From: an uncultured Actinomycetes bacterium
GTDB lineage: Bacteria > Actinomycetota > Actinomycetes > Nanopelagicales > Nanopelagicaceae
Length of the DNA stretch: 7,854 nt
NCBI GenBank assembly: GCA_903901905.1
Contig: CAIUSQ010000257.1
Span: 1 to 7,854 of the forward strand
Reading direction: 5' to 3'
Shown here: in pieces, positions 5,971-7,854 of the stretch
How positions within the stretch are numbered: the first letter of the stretch is position 1
How the letters are laid out: each line of letters begins with the position of its first letter
Position numbers and translations under genes: made by a program
The notes under the pieces: model-generated
What the model was told of the DNA's origin: nothing
Databases searched by the model: none
Seen by the model: only the letters and a program-made list of their open reading frames with translations

Positions 5971-6885
5971 TTAATCTCTCTTTTTCTTCTTTTTCTTTTT
6001 GTTATTTTTTGGTTGTTGGCGTTGACCTTTAATGTCATCTTCTGTTTGAACATCTTCAATGGTCTCTTCAGTGATTCCATTTTTCTTGTTTCTTTTTTTG
6101 TGTAACTCTTCATAGGCCGGCGAACCTGGCGTTGGATTTCTTTTAATTACATAGAACTGTTGTCCCCATGTCCAAAGGTTTGTTGTTGACCAGTAGATCA
6201 AAACACCAATTGGGAAGTTAACTCCTGTAATCGCAAAAATAACCGGGAATGCGTACAACATAATTTTTTGCTGTTGCAACATCATGTTATTTGATGAGTC
6301 CATCTTTGGCATGCCTTTAGTCATCAACTGACGTTGTGTTGTGAAGGTTGTTAAGGACATGAATGCAATCAAAACGATTGTGACTAGTTTTACTGTTGTT
6401 ATGTCAGAGCTCAAAAAGGTTTGTGAAATAGGTGCACCAAAAAATTTTGCTTGGGCAGCGTTTACAACATCTTCCTGGGTGAAGACACCATGTCTTACAG
6501 GTGGGTTTTTACCAATTCCATTAAGAACAGTAAAGAGTGCGAAGAAAATAGGGGCTTGGGCAAGAATTGGAAAACATGAGGCAAGAGGGTTTGTTTTGTG
6601 CTCTTTATAGAGCTTCATCATCTCTTCTGACTGCTTCTGGCGGTCATCTTTATATTTCTTTTGAATCTCCTTCATGTGGGGTTGAAGGGCTGTTAATGCA
6701 CGCTGACTTTTAATTTGTTTAACAAAGAGTGGAATTAAAATAATACGGATAATGATTACGAGACCAATAATCGACAAGGACCAGGTTACTCCGCTGCTTG
6801 ATCCAAAAATTGGAGAGAGAAGATCGTGGATTCCTACAAAAACCCAAGAAACCGCTATATATAAGGGTTTTAGGATGCTATCCAT
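5971..6885 (-). CDS. yidC: Membrane protein insertase YidC (Oxa1 family)
   Basis: A 304-residue Oxa1/YidC insertase that places proteins in the cytoplasmic membrane, alone or with SecYEG. Like other actinobacterial forms it lacks the large periplasmic domain of E. coli YidC. Five hydrophobic segments are visible: about 8-27, 35-57, 100-121, 164-182 and 208-240. R47 in the second segment fits the conserved hydrophilic-groove arginine. The cytoplasmic hairpin 58-98 is rich in Lys, Glu and Gln, and NFPIGVLIYWSTTNLWTWGQ (223-242) is the family's signature end. The C-terminal tail finishes in seven lysines plus RD, a basic tail of the type that contacts ribosomes in other YidC proteins. The ATG lies inside yidD (8-base overlap), with AAGG about ten bases upstream. 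Its product probably works with YidD and Jag from the same operon. Confidence 0.96.
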   Translation of the reverse strand: MDSILKPLYIAVSWVFVGIHDLLSPIFGSSSGVTWSLSIIGLVIIIRIILIPLFVKQIKSQRALTALQPHMKEIQKKYKDDRQKQSEEMMKLYKEHKTNPLASCFPILAQAPIFFALFTVLNGIGKNPPVRHGVFTQEDVVNAAQAKFFGAPISQTFLSSDITTVKLVTIVLIAFMSLTTFTTQRQLMTKGMPKMDSSNNMMLQQQKIMLYAFPVIFAITGVNFPIGVLIYWSTTNLWTWGQQFYVIKRNPTPGSPAYEELHKKRNKKNGITEETIEDVQTEDDIKGQRQQPKNNKKKKKKKRD

Positions 6886-7153
6886 TTATAGTTACCTTTT
6901 CTTTCTTCTCGTTTTTATAACTTTTGTTTTCTTTTCTTTTCTCATTTATCTGCACGTAATCGACACCACCGTGTGACCATGGGTTACAGCGCACTAAGCG
7001 CCAGGTTGCCATTGCAACTCCTTTTATCCCATAGTTTTCAATTGCGGTGAGGGCGTATGAAGAACATGATGGGTAATATTTACAACGAGGTGCAAACATT
7101 GGAGAAATCCATTTTTGGTAGATTTTGATTGGCGTAATTAAAATCAGTTTCAT
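6878..7153 (-). CDS. yidD: Membrane protein insertion efficiency factor YidD
   Basis: A 91-residue YidD (DUF37) protein. The family sits at the inner face of the membrane through an amphipathic N-terminal helix and helps YidC-dependent insertion. The conserved CKYYPSCSSYA (24-34), a central YGIKGV, RLVRCNPW (52-59) and GGVDYV (62-67) are all present, including C24, C30 and C56. The tail from residue 70 is a Lys/Glu/Asn-rich extension of about 20 residues that I take to be disordered. The start codon overlaps the rnpA stop as ATGA (7150-7153), and the stop lies 8 bases inside yidC, so translation of rnpA, yidD and yidC is likely coupled. Confidence 0.94.
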   Translation of the reverse strand: MKLILITPIKIYQKWISPMFAPRCKYYPSCSSYALTAIENYGIKGVAMATWRLVRCNPWSHGGVDYVQINEKRKENKSYKNEKKEKVTING

Positions 7154-7548
7154 TTTTGCTCAGCTTTATCAAGGAGTTTCTTAACAACCTGCGTCACAAT
7201 TTTTTTAACTTCGCTGGCTAAATCCAGAACATTGGCTTCTTGGTTGTTGCCCGCATGTTTGTTGTTTTGTGACGCTTGTGTGTTGTTTAGTGCTCGAACA
7301 ACAAAAAGGCTTCCTTCTGGAAGTTGCGTGTATGTCTCGCGCAATACGTGGCGAATCTGCCGCGCAATACGGTGGCGTGTTACAGATCCTCCAACGCTTT
7401 TACTAATAATCAAACCCGCCCGGGCAGGCTCTTTTTCACCAGTGGGGTACAAGTAACCGACAAAATTACTGGTCGAGTATCTAAGACCGGATTTTGTTGC
7501 GCGGGCGAAATCGCCGCTTTCGGTTAATCGTGCAGTTTTCGCAAGCAC
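7150..7548 (-). CDS. rnpA: Ribonuclease P protein component
   Basis: A 132-residue basic protein that assists the RNase P RNA in maturing the 5' ends of tRNAs. The opening LAKTARLTESGDFARATKSG and ARAGLIISKSVGGSV (42-56) match the family, and the RNA-binding signature is TRHRIARQIRHVLRE (57-71), equivalent to the usual RNRxKRxxRE helix. LFVVRAL (81-87) is the last conserved strand. Residues 88-106 form an Asn/Gln-rich stretch before the final helix, which looks like a lineage-specific linker. The start is GTG at 7546-7548, 18 bases after rpmH; no strong Shine-Dalgarno is visible, so expression may rely on coupling with rpmH. The stop overlaps the yidD start. Next to rpmH this is the standard bacterial arrangement. 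Confidence 0.95.
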   Translation of the reverse strand: MLAKTARLTESGDFARATKSGLRYSTSNFVGYLYPTGEKEPARAGLIISKSVGGSVTRHRIARQIRHVLRETYTQLPEGSLFVVRALNNTQASQNNKHAGNNQEANVLDLASEVKKIVTQVVKKLLDKAEQK

Positions 7549-7566
7549 GGGTATCGTTTTGGCTCT

Positions 7567-7704
7567 TTATGCAGAAAGCTTTTCGCGGCCTTTGCCACGA
7601 CGAGCAGAAAGGATTGCGCGGCCTGCGCGTGTAGCCATACGAGCGCGGAACCCGTGCTTCTTGGCACGGCGGCGCGTGTTTGGTTGGAAGGTACGTTTCG
7701 TCAT
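7567..7704 (-). CDS. rpmH: 50S ribosomal protein L34
   Basis: A 45-residue ribosomal protein, complete and of normal length. It begins [18 protein letters not shown] and continues [20 protein letters not shown] before ending GREKLSA, the classic L34 sequence, including the conserved KRTFQPN start and HGFRxRMxTxxGRxILxxRRxKGR. Almost a third of the residues are Arg or Lys. L34 sits in the 23S rRNA core of the large subunit. The ATG (7702-7704) has an AGGAG ribosome binding site on the - strand (7711-7715) with a 6-base spacer. As the first gene of the leftward operon it is followed by rnpA after 18 bases, and a plausible promoter lies about 60-90 bases upstream. Confidence 0.98.
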   Translation of the reverse strand: MTKRTFQPNTRRRAKKHGFRARMATRAGRAILSARRGKGREKLSA

Positions 7705-7765
7705 TTAAAACTCCTAATAATTAACTTCTACTGCGGGCCAGAAATACGGGGGAACCAAGGAGGTA

Positions 7766-7795
7766 ACGGTAGAGGTCTGGGGATAAGCCGGTCAA
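7766..7795 (-). promoter_or_regulatory. Candidate promoter of the rpmH-rnpA operon
   Basis: On the - strand, TTGACC (7790-7795) lies 18 bases upstream of TACCGT (7766-7771). This fits the actinobacterial housekeeping pattern of TTGAC-like -35, 17-19 bases, TAnnnT -10. It points toward rpmH and leaves roughly a 55-base leader containing the AGGAG site. The spacer contains a one-mismatch DnaA box, which suggests possible control by DnaA. No alternative as good was seen on this strand. Confidence 0.5.
7778..7786 (-). promoter_or_regulatory. One-mismatch DnaA box in the rpmH promoter spacer
   Basis: TGGGGATAA on the + strand is TTATCCCCA on the - strand, one base from the DnaA box TTATCCACA. It lies between the proposed -35 and -10 of rpmH. 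Binding there would be expected to block RNA polymerase; this is inference from position. Confidence 0.4.
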
Positions 7796-7828
7796 ATGGA
7801 GCTTTTGGCCTGTGAGCGTGATAAATAT

Positions 7829-7837
7829 TGTGGATAA
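7829..7837 (-). promoter_or_regulatory. Perfect DnaA box in the rpmH-dnaA gap
   Basis: TGTGGATAA on the + strand equals the consensus DnaA box TTATCCACA on the - strand. It lies in an AT-rich stretch (ATAAATATTG) at the window edge, where dnaA is expected to start divergently just outside. Boxes here usually serve dnaA autoregulation or form part of a bipartite origin; in many actinobacteria the main origin is between dnaA and dnaN, which is not in view. Confidence 0.75.
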
Positions 7838-7854
7838 CCAGTTGCTTTTTTTGC

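Larger units (their letters stand above)
7705..7854. other. Non-coding origin-proximal region upstream of rpmH
   Basis: This 150-base tail holds no gene. It contains the rpmH ribosome binding site, a candidate leftward promoter and two DnaA-box matches, and it ends in a T-rich run (7844-7852). By synteny it is the start of the rpmH-dnaA intergenic region. The dnaA promoter and the rest of the gap are beyond the window. Confidence 0.7.

Noticed and set aside
1..7854. A novel defence, mobile or secondary-metabolite system
   Set aside because: Every gene belongs to the known origin-proximal actinobacterial block; there are no transposases, integrases, long repeats, CRISPR spacers or shifts in composition suggesting an island.

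Overview
This window is the origin-proximal core of an actinobacterial chromosome. The gene order trxB-trxA-cwlM-(aminotransferase) facing parB-parA-rsmG-jag-yidC-yidD-rnpA-rpmH is the block known from Mycobacterium, Streptomyces and relatives on one side of dnaA. The window stops just short of dnaA, in the rpmH-dnaA gap. Base composition is moderate (roughly mid-40s percent GC by eye), proteins are compact and genes overlap or nearly touch. That suggests a small-genome, lower-GC actinobacterium such as the freshwater acI/Nanopelagicales group. The class-level placement rests on recognisable proteins (CwlM, the RsmG start, the locus order); the narrower placement is an inference.

Left half, + strand (1-2837): the last codons of thioredoxin reductase (trxB), thioredoxin (trxA), a CwlM-type amidase-like protein that appears to have lost its zinc site, and a fold-type I PLP aminotransferase. 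trxA and cwlM are 4 bases apart. The aminotransferase and parB converge and share the four bases TTAA as both stop codons.

Right half, - strand (2834-7704): reading leftward from the origin, rpmH (45 aa), rnpA, yidD, yidC, jag/khpB, rsmG, parA and parB. Several junctions overlap: rnpA/yidD by ATGA, yidD/yidC by 8 bases and parA/parB by TAATG. Three jobs are grouped here: ribosome and RNase P components (rpmH, rnpA), membrane protein insertion with an RNA-binding partner (yidD, yidC, jag), and chromosome segregation (parA, parB) next to the 16S rRNA methyltransferase rsmG. One clear parS site lies in the first codons of parA, and a weaker parS-like site lies in the first codons of rsmG.

Right edge (7705-7854): a non-coding stretch with the rpmH ribosome binding site, a plausible leftward promoter (TTGACC-N18-TACCGT), a perfect DnaA box and a one-mismatch DnaA box inside the promoter spacer.

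I see no mobile element, CRISPR array, tRNA/rRNA gene or foreign island, and no undescribed multi-gene system. The most interesting points are the stripped-down CwlM, the parS sites written into the 5' ends of parA and rsmG, and the DnaA box lying between the rpmH promoter elements.
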